This document shows positions 1-8,374 of a DNA stretch of 64,000 nucleotides, piece by piece. The DNA comes from JANOAR01 sp031411235 (GTDB lineage: Bacteria; Verrucomicrobiota; Verrucomicrobiia; Verrucomicrobiales; Verrucomicrobiaceae): NCBI GenBank assembly GCA_031411235.1, contig JANOAR010000270.1, positions 10,037 to 74,036 on the forward strand, written 5' to 3'. A model generated the notes under the pieces. The model ran no database searches. It was not told the DNA's origin and was given only the letters and a program-made list of their open reading frames with translations. Positions within the stretch are counted from its first letter, which is position 1. Each line of letters opens with the position of its first letter. A program made the translations under genes and the position numbers.

Positions 1-415
1 CGCCCATGACGCTCAGTCTCTCCAGCGACCACTTATCGTGCGCATCCTCGGCGATAAGCCACAGCGCGAGGCTACTGCCGAACAGAGCGGTGGGCTTGGC
101 CATGCGCTCAATCGTGGGCCACACACGCACCAGTGCAATGGCCCAGACAATGCTGCCGAGCATGACGATGAGTCTCAGGTAAGGGCTGACGTAGTAATAG
201 AAGTGCGCGAGCTTGGTCGGCTTCTCATAACCTCGGGGTATATCGGCCCCAGCCTGCGGCAGCCAGGGCAGGTACTTCTCATGGTAGCCGAGCACTTGGC
301 AGAGAATGACGGCGACTGCCCCCAGGGCAAGCGCAAGCGAGATGGCATTGCGCGAACCGCGAAGGTAGCGCCATGTCACCAGGAGCCAGTGTTGTAGCTT
401 CTCATTCCAATGCAT
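1..415 (-). CDS. Membrane protein, unknown function, cut by the window edge
   Basis: This minus-strand frame is open from an ATG at 415 to the window edge, so about 138 N-terminal residues are visible. They begin MHWNEKLQHW and contain hydrophobic segments at about residues 23-40 (ISLALALGAVAVILCQV) and 79-95 (LRLIVMLGSIVWAIALV), so it is an integral membrane protein. No catalytic motif is visible. It is divergent from the glycosyltransferase that follows, with about 225 bp before that gene's earliest possible start; I see nothing definite in that gap. The frame also stays open upstream of 415 for some codons, so the start could be earlier, and no strong Shine-Dalgarno helps decide. I do not recognise the family. 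Confidence 0.6.
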   Translation of the reverse strand, partial: MHWNEKLQHWLLVTWRYLRGSRNAISLALALGAVAVILCQVLGYHEKYLPWLPQAGADIPRGYEKPTKLAHFYYYVSPYLRLIVMLGSIVWAIALVRVWPTIERMAKPTALFGSSLALWLIAEDAHDKWSLERLSVMG

Positions 416-640
416 GGCAGGGTTTCCGGGAGGGGCGGCTAGAAAGCCGTGATCAGGGATGGAGTCAACCGGGGCTTTGGCAGAGTGGATTGCCAAAGTG
501 CCAGAGGTCACTGTGGTGGTGAGATTCGTGGCTGACGTCGATTCCCAAGTTGTGCGATTGACATTGCGGTGGCTGGCGGCCTAAAACAGCGATAAGGGAA
601 ACATTTATTAACATCAGAATTAACCCCAACTTCGTATAAC

Positions 641-790
641 GTGTTCTACCGCAAAGAATCCAATCATCACGAATCCACTGAGACACGCGATCGCCGCGAG
701 CTGCACTTGAATCAGGTGCAGGGACTGTTGCTGGTGGTGCTCCTGTTATCTTTCTTCCACCTCTACAATGGGCCACACCCGTGGAATAAA
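641..790 (+). other. Possible N-terminal exon-like fragment of the glycosyltransferase (adjacent frame)
   Basis: A frame opening with GTG at 641 encodes a charged N-terminus, then a convincing membrane helix (LLLVVLLLSFFHLY), then NGPHPWNK. It runs straight into the glycosyltransferase frame if the reading slips by -1 at the A-run at 788-791. The joined text then reads PHPWNKKVLQQIEKATP. The glycosyltransferase frame itself has a TAA at 787-789, so it can only begin at the GTG at 793. The fragment may be its true start separated by a frameshift or a base error, or an unrelated short ORF. Confidence 0.35.
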
Positions 791-792
791 AG

Positions 793-2649
793 GTGCTTCA
801 ACAGATTGAGAAGGCCACGCCTGCGGTGGAGAAGCCAAGGCAACTGGTGGGCTTCAGCGGGTGGCTGATGAGCGATGTGGAACATCCTGATGTCCTGCGC
901 ACCAAAGAGAATGAGATCATCGGCCACTACTGGGGCGCGGCCTTTGCGGCGGGGGCATCGTTTCTGTTGCTGATCTCGGCACCACTGTGGATGCCGCGCG
1001 GGCAAAGGGAGAGTACGGACGAGCTGGTGGCTGATGCCGAGGCGGAGGGCGATGACGAAAACGCAGGCGAGACTGGGCTGGCGCGGCTGATGTCTTCGGG
1101 GCCGATCTTTATTGCGCTGCTGATCGGAGCGCTGGCGGTGGGCTGCTACTTTCGCGTGCCGCTGCTGAACCACAGCCTGTGGAATGATGAGGAGTATGCG
1201 ATGCGTCGCTACACCCACGGCGACTATAAAGCAGGTCACGATGGCAAGAAGGAATTCAATGCCGTGACGTGGACTGACACGCTGGTGGAGAATACCAATG
1301 CCAATAACCACGTCCTGCAATCGCTGCTGGGGCGGGCGTCGCTGGCGGCTTGGCATGGGTTTAATCACCGGCCCACGAGTGAGTTCAGTGAGACGGCACT
1401 GCGGATGCCTTCGCTCATCGCGGCTCTTTTGACGCTGGTGCTGGTGGCGGTGATCGGTTGGGAATGCGGGCTGCCCTGGGTGGGCGCTGGCGCGGCTTGG
1501 CTGCTGGCCTTGCACCCGTGGCACATTCGTTATTCGGTGGAGGCTCGCGGCTACTCGCTCATGCTCTTTTTTATCTGCCTGAGCATCCTGGGGCTGATTC
1601 GCGCGCATCGCCACCAACGGCCCGGTGGCTGGCTGTTGTTTGCTGCTGGCGAGGCGGGTTATTTGTGCAGCTTTGCGGGGTCGATCTATGTGGCCATCGC
1701 CCTGAATGCGCTGCTGGTCATCGAGTGCCTGGTGCGCTGGCAGCCGCATCGGCTGGGGAGCCTGGTGGGTTTCAATCTGCTGGCGGTCATCCCGGTGATG
1801 CTGTTCATGCTGCCCTCGGTGCCGCAGTTGCTGGGCTTCATGGCGCATGACAGCTCGGCCCACATCGGGGGGAATATGGGGGCTGACTGGCTGCGTGATT
1901 TGGCCTCGCATCTCGCACTTGGATTTCAGTATTCAAATCCGCTGCCTGAGGCGCATTGGGGAACGAGCTGGCTGGCGCTCGCGGTCACAGCCCCTGGCAC
2001 GATGAAAGCCTTCGTGGTGGTGATGTCGCTGCTTACCGCGATGGGCGTAGTGCTGTCGCTCTTTCACGGCACGGGCAAGAGGCTTGTGGTGGCCGGGATC
2101 GTGATTGCTGGAGCGCTGGCATTCGCTCATTCGGTGAGTCAGAATCATGTGAACTACGTCTGGTACTTCCTCTTTCTGCTGCTGCCTGCGGTGTTCGCCG
2201 CTCCCTTCGCGTTGTCCCGGCTGCCTGCCTATGCGGGCATCTTTATCGCCGCGCTGGTGGGCTTCTTTGGCTTCATTTCCGAGACGCCGCGCCAGGTAAT
2301 GATGCAGCATGATCGGCAGCCGATTCGCCAGACGGTCGCTTCTATTCGCGATGGCAAACCCGAGGCGATCACTGCGACCTTTGGGGTGAGTGATCGGCAG
2401 AGTCAGAGCTATGACCCTGGGGTGAACATCATCACCACGCCGGAGGAGCTGGAGAAACTCATCGCCCTCGGCATCACCGAGCATCGCCCGGTATTTGTGT
2501 ATTTCTGCGGCCTCACGGAGACGGCGAAGCGCTGTCCTGTGCTGCTTCAGCGCATTTCGGGCGCGGCTGACTTTGTGAGCGTCAAGGAGATGAAAGGCTT
2601 GGAAGAGATGTTCAGCTACATCATCTACCAATGGCATTCGCCGAAGTAA
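793..2649 (+). CDS. GT-C type membrane glycosyltransferase (ArnT/PMT-like)
   Basis: A 618-residue polytopic membrane protein. The order is a soluble N-terminal part, a membrane helix (about 45-65), an acidic linker, then about ten hydrophobic segments and a soluble C-terminal tail of about 110 residues. After the helix at about 105-122 the first large loop carries LWNDEEYAMRR, the acidic motif typical of GT-C enzymes. HPWHIRYSVEARGYSLML at about 237-254 matches the pattern of undecaprenyl/dolichyl-phosphate sugar transferases of the ArnT/PMT group. Such enzymes move a sugar from a polyprenyl phosphate to an acceptor outside the membrane; the sugar and acceptor cannot be told here. The GTG start at 793 is forced by a stop at 787, but the real N-terminus may lie in another frame from 641. 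It converges on the MBOAT gene with a 6 bp gap. Confidence 0.75.
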   Translation: MLQQIEKATPAVEKPRQLVGFSGWLMSDVEHPDVLRTKENEIIGHYWGAAFAAGASFLLLISAPLWMPRGQRESTDELVADAEAEGDDENAGETGLARLMSSGPIFIALLIGALAVGCYFRVPLLNHSLWNDEEYAMRRYTHGDYKAGHDGKKEFNAVTWTDTLVENTNANNHVLQSLLGRASLAAWHGFNHRPTSEFSETALRMPSLIAALLTLVLVAVIGWECGLPWVGAGAAWLLALHPWHIRYSVEARGYSLMLFFICLSILGLIRAHRHQRPGGWLLFAAGEAGYLCSFAGSIYVAIALNALLVIECLVRWQPHRLGSLVGFNLLAVIPVMLFMLPSVPQLLGFMAHDSSAHIGGNMGADWLRDLASHLALGFQYSNPLPEAHWGTSWLALAVTAPGTMKAFVVVMSLLTAMGVVLSLFHGTGKRLVVAGIVIAGALAFAHSVSQNHVNYVWYFLFLLLPAVFAAPFALSRLPAYAGIFIAALVGFFGFISETPRQVMMQHDRQPIRQTVASIRDGKPEAITATFGVSDRQSQSYDPGVNIITTPEELEKLIALGITEHRPVFVYFCGLTETAKRCPVLLQRISGAADFVSVKEMKGLEEMFSYIIYQWHSPK

Positions 2650-2655
2650 TACTCT

Positions 2656-4101
2656 TCAAAACTGGAAATAGATAAACGACCCCGACTCCCAGGTTCCAAG
2701 AGCGAGCACGAGGATGAAGAGTGCCGCCATTGCAGCGCCGAGAGCCCAGGTTGGCAGGCGTTGCGCCGAGGCATCCGCACGCACGGCAGCCGTCTCGCGG
2801 CGTTGCATCCAGGCATCGGCGAGAAGCGGCAGCACGAGCCAAGGCCAAGTGATGGAACAGGCGGGGGCGCTGAGCGCCGTTGCGTAGCTGGCGGTGGTGA
2901 AGAACGCCATCGTCTGGCTCCAGTCTGCCGCGCGGAAGGGCACCCAGCACAGCAGCACGAAGGCCTGGGTGGTCAGCCATGCGAGGCCCGCCCATGTCAG
3001 GCTCGCGGCGGGTGCCATAGCCAGTCGAGATTGCAGCGCGATGCCCGCAGCAGAACGGCTCCACAACTTGTGCAGGCATAACGCCGCGCCGTGCAGCGCG
3101 CCCCAAAGCAGGAAATTCCAGCTCGCACCGTGCCACAGGCCGCCCAGCAGCATGGTGAGCATGAGATTGCGATACAAGTGCGAGCGATTGCCCCCCAGCG
3201 GGATGAAGAGATAATCGCGCAGCCAGGTGGACAGCGAGATGTGCCAGCGCCGCCAGAATTCCGTCACCGAGAGCGACTGGTAGGGCACGTTGAAATTCTG
3301 TCGCAACGTGTAGCCAAAGGTGCTCGCCGCGCCGATGGCGATGAGCGAGTAGCCCGCGAAGTCGAAATAGATCTGCCCATAAAAAGCCAGCGCCCCGACC
3401 CAGCGCGCCGCCAGTGTGTAGCTCATGGGATTGTCGAAAACAGGAGCCGCCCACAGCGCCAGCGCATCGGCGAAGACCACCTTTATCAGCAAACCCATGA
3501 GCATGGTGCGCAGACCATTGATGAACTGCGCCGCGCTAAACACCCGCGCCGTCAGCAACTGCGGCAGGAAGTCCGTAGCGTTGACGATGGGGCCAGCGAC
3601 GAGCTGTGGGAAGAACGAGATGTAGAGCAGCACCCGCGCGAACGAGCGCTCCACGGCACAGTTCCCTCGCGCCACATCGACCATGTAGCTGAGAGCCTGG
3701 AAGGTGTAGAAACTGATGCCCACAGGCAGCAGGATGCTGGGCTTCGGCAGGGGCAAATGTACGCCGATGAGTGCTGCCAGATCACCCACGGCGGCAAAGG
3801 CGAACATCGTGTATTTAAAAAACACCAGCACCAGCAACGGTAGCCCCACACCCAGACGCAGCAGCCACGCCGCGCGATTCATTTTTCCAACAAGCTGAGC
3901 CTGCGCATAGAGCCGCGCCGTCAGCCAAGCAACAGCCGACACCCCGACCATCAGTGACAGGTAGCGCCAGTCCCACCAGCCATAGAAAATGAGGCTGGCG
4001 ACCAGCAGCAGTGTCTGCCGCCATAGGTGCGAGCGCCGCGCCCAATAAGCCACCCACAGGATGACGATGAAGACGGCAAAAACGAGGCTGTTGAAGAGCA
4101 T
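2656..4101 (-). CDS. MBOAT-family O-acyltransferase (AlgI-like)
   Basis: A 481-residue polytopic membrane protein of the membrane-bound O-acyltransferase family. Family signatures are clear: LIFYGWWDWRYLSLM near 37-51, LPVGISFYTFQALSYMVDV at about 125-143, the segment EFWRRWHISLSTWLRDYLF at 281-299, and LGGLWHGASWNF at 319-330, which holds the invariant catalytic His (His324). AlgI-type members pass acyl groups, usually acetyl, across the membrane onto exported polysaccharide. The start at 4101 is preferred because it gives the standard MLFNS beginning; the frame stays open 31 codons further upstream, but that overlaps the previous gene. The start is 2 bp after the stop of the SGNH gene at 4104, so the two are surely cotranscribed and probably act together. 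Confidence 0.92.
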   Translation of the reverse strand: MLFNSLVFAVFIVILWVAYWARRSHLWRQTLLLVASLIFYGWWDWRYLSLMVGVSAVAWLTARLYAQAQLVGKMNRAAWLLRLGVGLPLLVLVFFKYTMFAFAAVGDLAALIGVHLPLPKPSILLPVGISFYTFQALSYMVDVARGNCAVERSFARVLLYISFFPQLVAGPIVNATDFLPQLLTARVFSAAQFINGLRTMLMGLLIKVVFADALALWAAPVFDNPMSYTLAARWVGALAFYGQIYFDFAGYSLIAIGAASTFGYTLRQNFNVPYQSLSVTEFWRRWHISLSTWLRDYLFIPLGGNRSHLYRNLMLTMLLGGLWHGASWNFLLWGALHGAALCLHKLWSRSAAGIALQSRLAMAPAASLTWAGLAWLTTQAFVLLCWVPFRAADWSQTMAFFTTASYATALSAPACSITWPWLVLPLLADAWMQRRETAAVRADASAQRLPTWALGAAMAALFILVLALGTWESGSFIYFQF

Positions 4102-4103
4102 GG

Positions 4104-5315
4104 CTAGCGACTCGTGAGTTGGAGATACGGGGGCTTCACTTGCAGGGTGCGCTGGAGCTTGCGTATCTCGGGCTCTAGCTTCGTCGCCAGCCATTCAGAG
4201 TAGAGCGTGGCTCCATCATGGTTCATGTGCAGCATGTCGGCCCACAGCTCAGGGCGATACATCGAGCGCACTAGCGCGGCATCAGCCGCGCCGTTGATGA
4301 CACTCAGCTTAGTCCCCGTGCCCTTCGCCGCGAGCATGGCTCCATACTTGGGGATCGTTTCGCCCATCGCCGGGGGCAAATTCAGGATCAGCTTGAACCC
4401 TGGCCGCTGGGGCCAGTGCGAGGGTGCCCGTTTGAGCAAATCCTTAAACCAATCGCGAAACTCCAGCGCGTTCGTGACTTTCGGCTGGTAGTCGGCAGGG
4501 GGCACTTTGGCCCAGCGAGCAGCCCCCAGCTTGCCGGATGGCGCAGCAGAGCGCTCGGCGAGGACGAACAAGGCCTCACTCGCTGCCGTCTGACGGCGTT
4601 GTAGTGCCCCGGTCTGGAAGAGATTGAATAGGCCCTGGTCGAAGGTGGCGGCAAAGCGATCCGTGGGAAAAGTCGCCCACGCAGCCCACCCGCTCAGCTT
4701 CTCTTTGCGGCACTCATGCTGCCAGTTCGTCACGATGGACTTGAGCATCGGTACCACCCGCGAGGGGCTGGTCATCGCCAGCACGCGCGGCGTGTCAGCG
4801 TTGGTCGCGTTGAATCGCGCGGGGATGGTTTCATAGTAGTGGCACAGCTCCTTCACCCACAGCACCGGCTTGCGATCCACCACCTGGCGGAGCTTGTCGG
4901 GCAAGGCACGGCGCAGTTGTTCCGCCATCAGCTCGCGCTCGAAATGCCCTGCGCCGTGATTCACCAACGGCACGAGACACACGCTCAGACCATGCGCCTC
5001 AAAAGCGTGCTGGATGGCCAGCAAGTCGAGCGCATAAACCGACACACTGCTGCCATCGAAGAACACAATGCAGTCGGCCTTTTCAGCCTGCGCACGCAGC
5101 TTGGACGCCGCCGCCTCGACGATGCGCACGCTATCGGCAGCTTTGTAACTCGATGCCGTAGGCCAGAGCACCGCCGCCCCAACGAGCAGCAGCATCATCG
5201 CCATCACCATTCCCAACAACCAAGCACGCAACGACGGCGGACGCCCCGTACGCAGCAGGCTCAGCAGCACGACAGCGAGCAAGGCAAGCGAGAGGCAGAG
5301 AAGGGAAGGCGACAT
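4104..5315 (-). CDS. Membrane-anchored SGNH-like protein, likely partner of the MBOAT acyltransferase
   Basis: A 403-residue protein with two N-terminal membrane helices (about 3-21 and 31-52) and an extracytoplasmic domain. VFFDGSSVSVYALDLL near 85-99 looks like SGNH block I with Ser89 or Ser90 as nucleophile. ADMLHMNHDGATLYSEW at 359-375 fits block V, with Asp360 and His363 completing the triad. Proteins of the AlgJ/AlgX/DltD type have this fold and work beside an MBOAT protein: the MBOAT exports the acyl group and the SGNH protein transfers it to the polymer. Gene order and the 2 bp spacing support the pairing. The family name is inferred from these motifs rather than recognised directly. 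Confidence 0.75.
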   Translation of the reverse strand: MSPSLLCLSLALLAVVLLSLLRTGRPPSLRAWLLGMVMAMMLLLVGAAVLWPTASSYKAADSVRIVEAAASKLRAQAEKADCIVFFDGSSVSVYALDLLAIQHAFEAHGLSVCLVPLVNHGAGHFERELMAEQLRRALPDKLRQVVDRKPVLWVKELCHYYETIPARFNATNADTPRVLAMTSPSRVVPMLKSIVTNWQHECRKEKLSGWAAWATFPTDRFAATFDQGLFNLFQTGALQRRQTAASEALFVLAERSAAPSGKLGAARWAKVPPADYQPKVTNALEFRDWFKDLLKRAPSHWPQRPGFKLILNLPPAMGETIPKYGAMLAAKGTGTKLSVINGAADAALVRSMYRPELWADMLHMNHDGATLYSEWLATKLEPEIRKLQRTLQVKPPYLQLTSR

Positions 5316-5389
5316 GGTGAAAAGAGGAGTGACTGTGTTTCCAGGGAACAGCGGCTAAAGAAATGAAGAGGCTCCGTAGCAGCCCCCTT

Positions 5390-6040
5390 TTAGCTGCCGC
5401 AGGCCGCACGCGGAGCAGGCGCAGCCGGTGCTGGCGCACTCGTGCGGATTTTATGCATCTCGGGCGTTTCAAAGATCACCTCGACCAGCTTTCCGTGCTC
5501 CTTGCGGAAGTGCCCCGACAGCTTGCCTTCACGGTCATAGTCCTTCTCTTCGCCGTGAAAGAGCCCGTTCTCGTCAAAGGTCGCCTCAGACTCTAGCACA
5601 CCGTTGTCATACCAGCGTTGGTAGGAGCCTTCAGGCACGTCTTTGTCGTTGAGCTTCATCGCCACCTTCTTCTGGCCGTTGCCGTGGTACATGTCCCACG
5701 AGATAGGCTTGCCACCCTGGTACGTCCGCACGTCCTTCAACTTGCCGCCGGGGGAGAAGGTCATCACCTCACCATGTTTCCGACCCTCCACATAGGGCGT
5801 TTGGCGGGCGAGACGCGGTGGTGTCATCTGCAAATGCAGGTCAATCGCGGCCCCCGTGAAGGGCTTCTGCCCCCCAGGCCCGTAAGCCAGACCATCGGCC
5901 CTGACCTCCACCTTCAACTCGTGAAGAATCGGATGCTTCGGCTTCTTTTGTGGCACCGTGGATTCCACGGCAATTACCAGACTGACAAGAGCACCAAGAC
6001 AAAGCAGGGCGATGGTGAGGGGGCGAAGAGCAAGAGTCAT
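5390..6040 (-). CDS. MORN-variant repeat protein (YwqK-like), exported or membrane-anchored
   Basis: A 216-residue protein. Residues 8-25 form a hydrophobic signal or anchor, followed by a Lys/Pro-rich stretch. Repeats of the form YxxGxxxGxxxxFxxxGxL follow: YVEGRKHGEVMTFSPGGKL, then YQGGKPISWDMYHGNGQ, then GSYQRWYDNGVLESEATFDENG, then HGEEKDYDREGKLSG in sequence along the chain. This is the MORN-variant pattern of the family often labelled YwqK. The C-terminus is Ala/Pro-rich. MORN-variant proteins have no single assigned activity. It lies 74 bp upstream of the SGNH gene on the same strand, so it may be the first gene of the acyltransferase unit. Confidence 0.75.
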   Translation of the reverse strand: MTLALRPLTIALLCLGALVSLVIAVESTVPQKKPKHPILHELKVEVRADGLAYGPGGQKPFTGAAIDLHLQMTPPRLARQTPYVEGRKHGEVMTFSPGGKLKDVRTYQGGKPISWDMYHGNGQKKVAMKLNDKDVPEGSYQRWYDNGVLESEATFDENGLFHGEEKDYDREGKLSGHFRKEHGKLVEVIFETPEMHKIRTSAPAPAAPAPRAACGS

Positions 6041-6127
6041 TGGATCGGAGTTTAAATTGGGAGTTAAAAATTATAGAAAAAGCGCTGCGGGAACATTCAT
6101 GGCACGAGCCTCTCTAGCTGGGTCGAT

Positions 6128-7264
6128 TCAGGACGCAGGTTCGCAAGGCACCTCCGCCTTGTGTTGGTCTGTGAGCAGATTGGCTTTTTCTCCGCCCGCA
6201 ATCCACACATCCGGGTAGGCGTCCCCGCGTTTGCTGCGGGTGATCTGCACCCAGCCATCAATCTCCCGGGCGTCCGGGCTGAGGCGACCCACAAACACTT
6301 CCGCTGTGGCTCCACCCTGATTGATCACCGACCCAGGCTTGGACTTGTAAGTTTTACGATACGGTCCCGTCACGGCGATGAATCGCGCGTGGTTGCTCCA
6401 CCTCGGATGATAGACCTCGCTGTCCTTCATTCCTGGCGCGCCGTTGATCTTTAGCCGCCAGGTTTCTTTGCCGTCTTCGGCATAGACCACCACCTCTCGG
6501 TGGCTGCCGTCAAAGACCCACATCAAACCACTCTCATCCGGCGCGGCTGACGTCCAGCAACCGAAGCCACGATCAGTGAAGGCAGGGCCCAAGCCATCCA
6601 TCGCCAGCACACCCGAGCGCGGCCACGGAGCCATGCCACTTGCCTGGGTGCCGCTGCGGGAGAGTTGGATGTTATCCGGGCTCAGTTGAGTTTCGTCATA
6701 CATCACCTCCTTTTGTTGGGGAGCATTCAGGGGAAACCGCACCAACCGTTTTGCCACCAGCGCCAGCCCTTTGCCCGACGCCAGATCTTCCACAGCATAG
6801 ACCCACTCGATGTTCGTCGCGGGGTCCCGCCAGCAGTCCACGGCGTAGCCTTCGGTCAACCGCTTGGGCTCGCTTCCCACCCAGTCCGTGCGGTAAATCG
6901 CAGGCTCGTAGTGCTTCATTTCCCCCTCCCGCTGCATGGCTTTGTCCGTGAAGACAATGACTTCGCCGTCACTCGAAAGCAGGGGGCGGGAATAGTTGGC
7001 CGTCGTGCTCAAAAGCTGCCGATCCCCTTTGCCATCTCGGGTGTCCAGACCTCGAAGAATCAGCTTTTCGCCGATCGCAAAGGGATCCGCCTCCCCTTTT
7101 GTCTCATGCTGACACCATACGACCCGAGTGTGAGCCCCCGTGAGGGTTTCCAAGGATTCCGAGAGGTGATCACGAGGTGCCTCCGCCTGTTTCTCGCTGC
7201 CGCCGCAGTGGCAGAGTAGGGTGACACTGACGGTGCCGAGGAGTAAGAATTGAGTGAGTTTCAT
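6128..7264 (-). CDS. Exported TolB/WD40-like beta-propeller protein
   Basis: About 378 residues from the preferred start at 7264, which gives the signal peptide MKLTQFLLLGTVSVTLLCHC; the ATG seven codons upstream would put charged residues in front of it. The two Cys end a hydrophobic stretch, but the residues before them are a poor lipobox. The body holds spaced blade-like segments: SRPLLSSDGEVIVFTDKA, then PAIYRTDWVGSEPKRLTEG, then YHPRWSNHARFIAVTGPY, and a final DAYPDVWIAGGEKANLL. These resemble PD40/TolB propeller blades, so a periplasmic binding or scaffold role is likely. There is no catalytic motif. The gap to the MORN gene downstream is about 87 bp and AT-rich. Confidence 0.7.
   Translation of the reverse strand: MKLTQFLLLGTVSVTLLCHCGGSEKQAEAPRDHLSESLETLTGAHTRVVWCQHETKGEADPFAIGEKLILRGLDTRDGKGDRQLLSTTANYSRPLLSSDGEVIVFTDKAMQREGEMKHYEPAIYRTDWVGSEPKRLTEGYAVDCWRDPATNIEWVYAVEDLASGKGLALVAKRLVRFPLNAPQQKEVMYDETQLSPDNIQLSRSGTQASGMAPWPRSGVLAMDGLGPAFTDRGFGCWTSAAPDESGLMWVFDGSHREVVVYAEDGKETWRLKINGAPGMKDSEVYHPRWSNHARFIAVTGPYRKTYKSKPGSVINQGGATAEVFVGRLSPDAREIDGWVQITRSKRGDAYPDVWIAGGEKANLLTDQHKAEVPCEPAS
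6144..6161. repeat. Perfect 6-bp inverted repeat inside the 3' end of the propeller gene
   Basis: CAAGGC at 6144-6149 pairs exactly with GCCTTG at 6156-6161 across the loop ACCTCC. It lies inside the last codons of the propeller gene. The stem-loop shape is like the REP-like palindromes in the SNF2 gene at 46785-46829, but the sequence differs. Confidence 0.45.
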
Positions 7265-7449
7265 AGCATCAGGGAAGCCGTCCACTCGATATAGGGTAAA
7301 TCCCTTATTTTAGCAAGTTTTTGTTAAGCTTCGCACTCCCGTCTCATCCTTCTCAAGCTTGGGCGTGAGGCGTTGGTGGGCTGACTTTAATGAGCCAGCA
7401 GATGCTCCAGCGTGTCGTCCTTGTCAGGCACTCCAACCATCCCCGCACT

Positions 7450-8229
7450 TCAGAGCCCCAACCCAGCATAATATCCTGCGAGCCTGCGAGCGTGCTCGTC
7501 ATAGGCCGCCTCAAAGAGTGCCGTCGCCTTCTCGGCACCGCATACCACAGTCGCCGTGAGTACTTTCGGCGGGTGTCCGGCCTTCGTCAGCCGGTCGGCA
7601 ATCTCGGCTTTCACGGCATTAACCACCAGGCAACCACCCACCGTCGAACCCGGTGCCACGGGCGTATCCAAGCCCTCGATTTTCACCATCGCATCGCCCA
7701 CGGGCGCTCCGGTATCGAGCACGATGTCGGCAAAATCTTGCAGCTTCTTGCCATCGCGATGTCTCGTGGTACTGGCCTCGCTGTGTGCCGTACTGATCAG
7801 CGCCACCACGCGCACGCCGCGCCGTTGGAACTCCTCTGCCATCTCCACGGGCACCACGTTGCAACCGCTGGAGGAGATGACCAGAGCGCTATCGCCTTCC
7901 TTCAAATCGAAGTTGCGCAGGATGCGGGCCGCGAAGCCCGAGACGTTCTCCAGGAACATCGCCTGCCGCTGCCCATTCGTCCCCACCACCAGATTGTGAA
8001 ACGTCAGCGACAGCTCAACGATGGGGTTGAACCCTGGAAATGAGCCATACCGCGGCCACATCTCCTCCACCATGATGCGGCTGTGCCCGCTGGCAAAAAG
8101 ATGCACCATCTGCCCGCGCAGGATGGTGGCGGCGAAGAGATCAGCGGTCTGCTGAATGAGGGCGTCTTGGTTGCGAACTGCCGTCAGCAGATTCGCACAG
8201 GCGTCGAGGTAGGCTTGGCTGGGTGTCAT
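7450..8229 (-). CDS. SIS-domain sugar isomerase-like protein (UPF0309 type)
   Basis: A 259-residue cytoplasmic protein spanned by a SIS (sugar isomerase) fold. Diagnostic segments are VHLFASGHSRIMVEEMW near 42-58, matching the phosphosugar-binding GSGxS region, and DSALVISSSGCNVVPVEMA near 114-132, the second Ser-rich loop. The length and order match the UPF0309 family, whose members bind phosphosugars or nucleotide-linked sugars but have no firmly assigned reaction. The ROK kinase 2 kb away could feed it a phosphorylated amino sugar, though the beta-helix gene on the other strand separates them. About 160 bp on its 3' side up to the propeller gene holds no gene that I can see. Confidence 0.85.
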   Translation of the reverse strand: MTPSQAYLDACANLLTAVRNQDALIQQTADLFAATILRGQMVHLFASGHSRIMVEEMWPRYGSFPGFNPIVELSLTFHNLVVGTNGQRQAMFLENVSGFAARILRNFDLKEGDSALVISSSGCNVVPVEMAEEFQRRGVRVVALISTAHSEASTTRHRDGKKLQDFADIVLDTGAPVGDAMVKIEGLDTPVAPGSTVGGCLVVNAVKAEIADRLTKAGHPPKVLTATVVCGAEKATALFEAAYDEHARRLAGYYAGLGL

Positions 8230-8374
8230 GGAGCCTAGCCTTTAACTCGTTCGCACGGGAAAGAAAGAGCCTCTGTGCGATGTCGAAGCGTGTGCCCAAA
8301 CGCCATGGTAGCCCCACGTTTTGGGAGGTGCCATTTCAGTTGCCTAGCCGCGCAGTCACAGCGACCCAAGCCTT

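Noticed and set aside
763..1911. 382-codon open frame on the minus strand
   Set aside because: It is antisense to the glycosyltransferase; its translation is Arg/Gln/His-rich with no fold pattern, typical of the shadow of a GC-rich gene.
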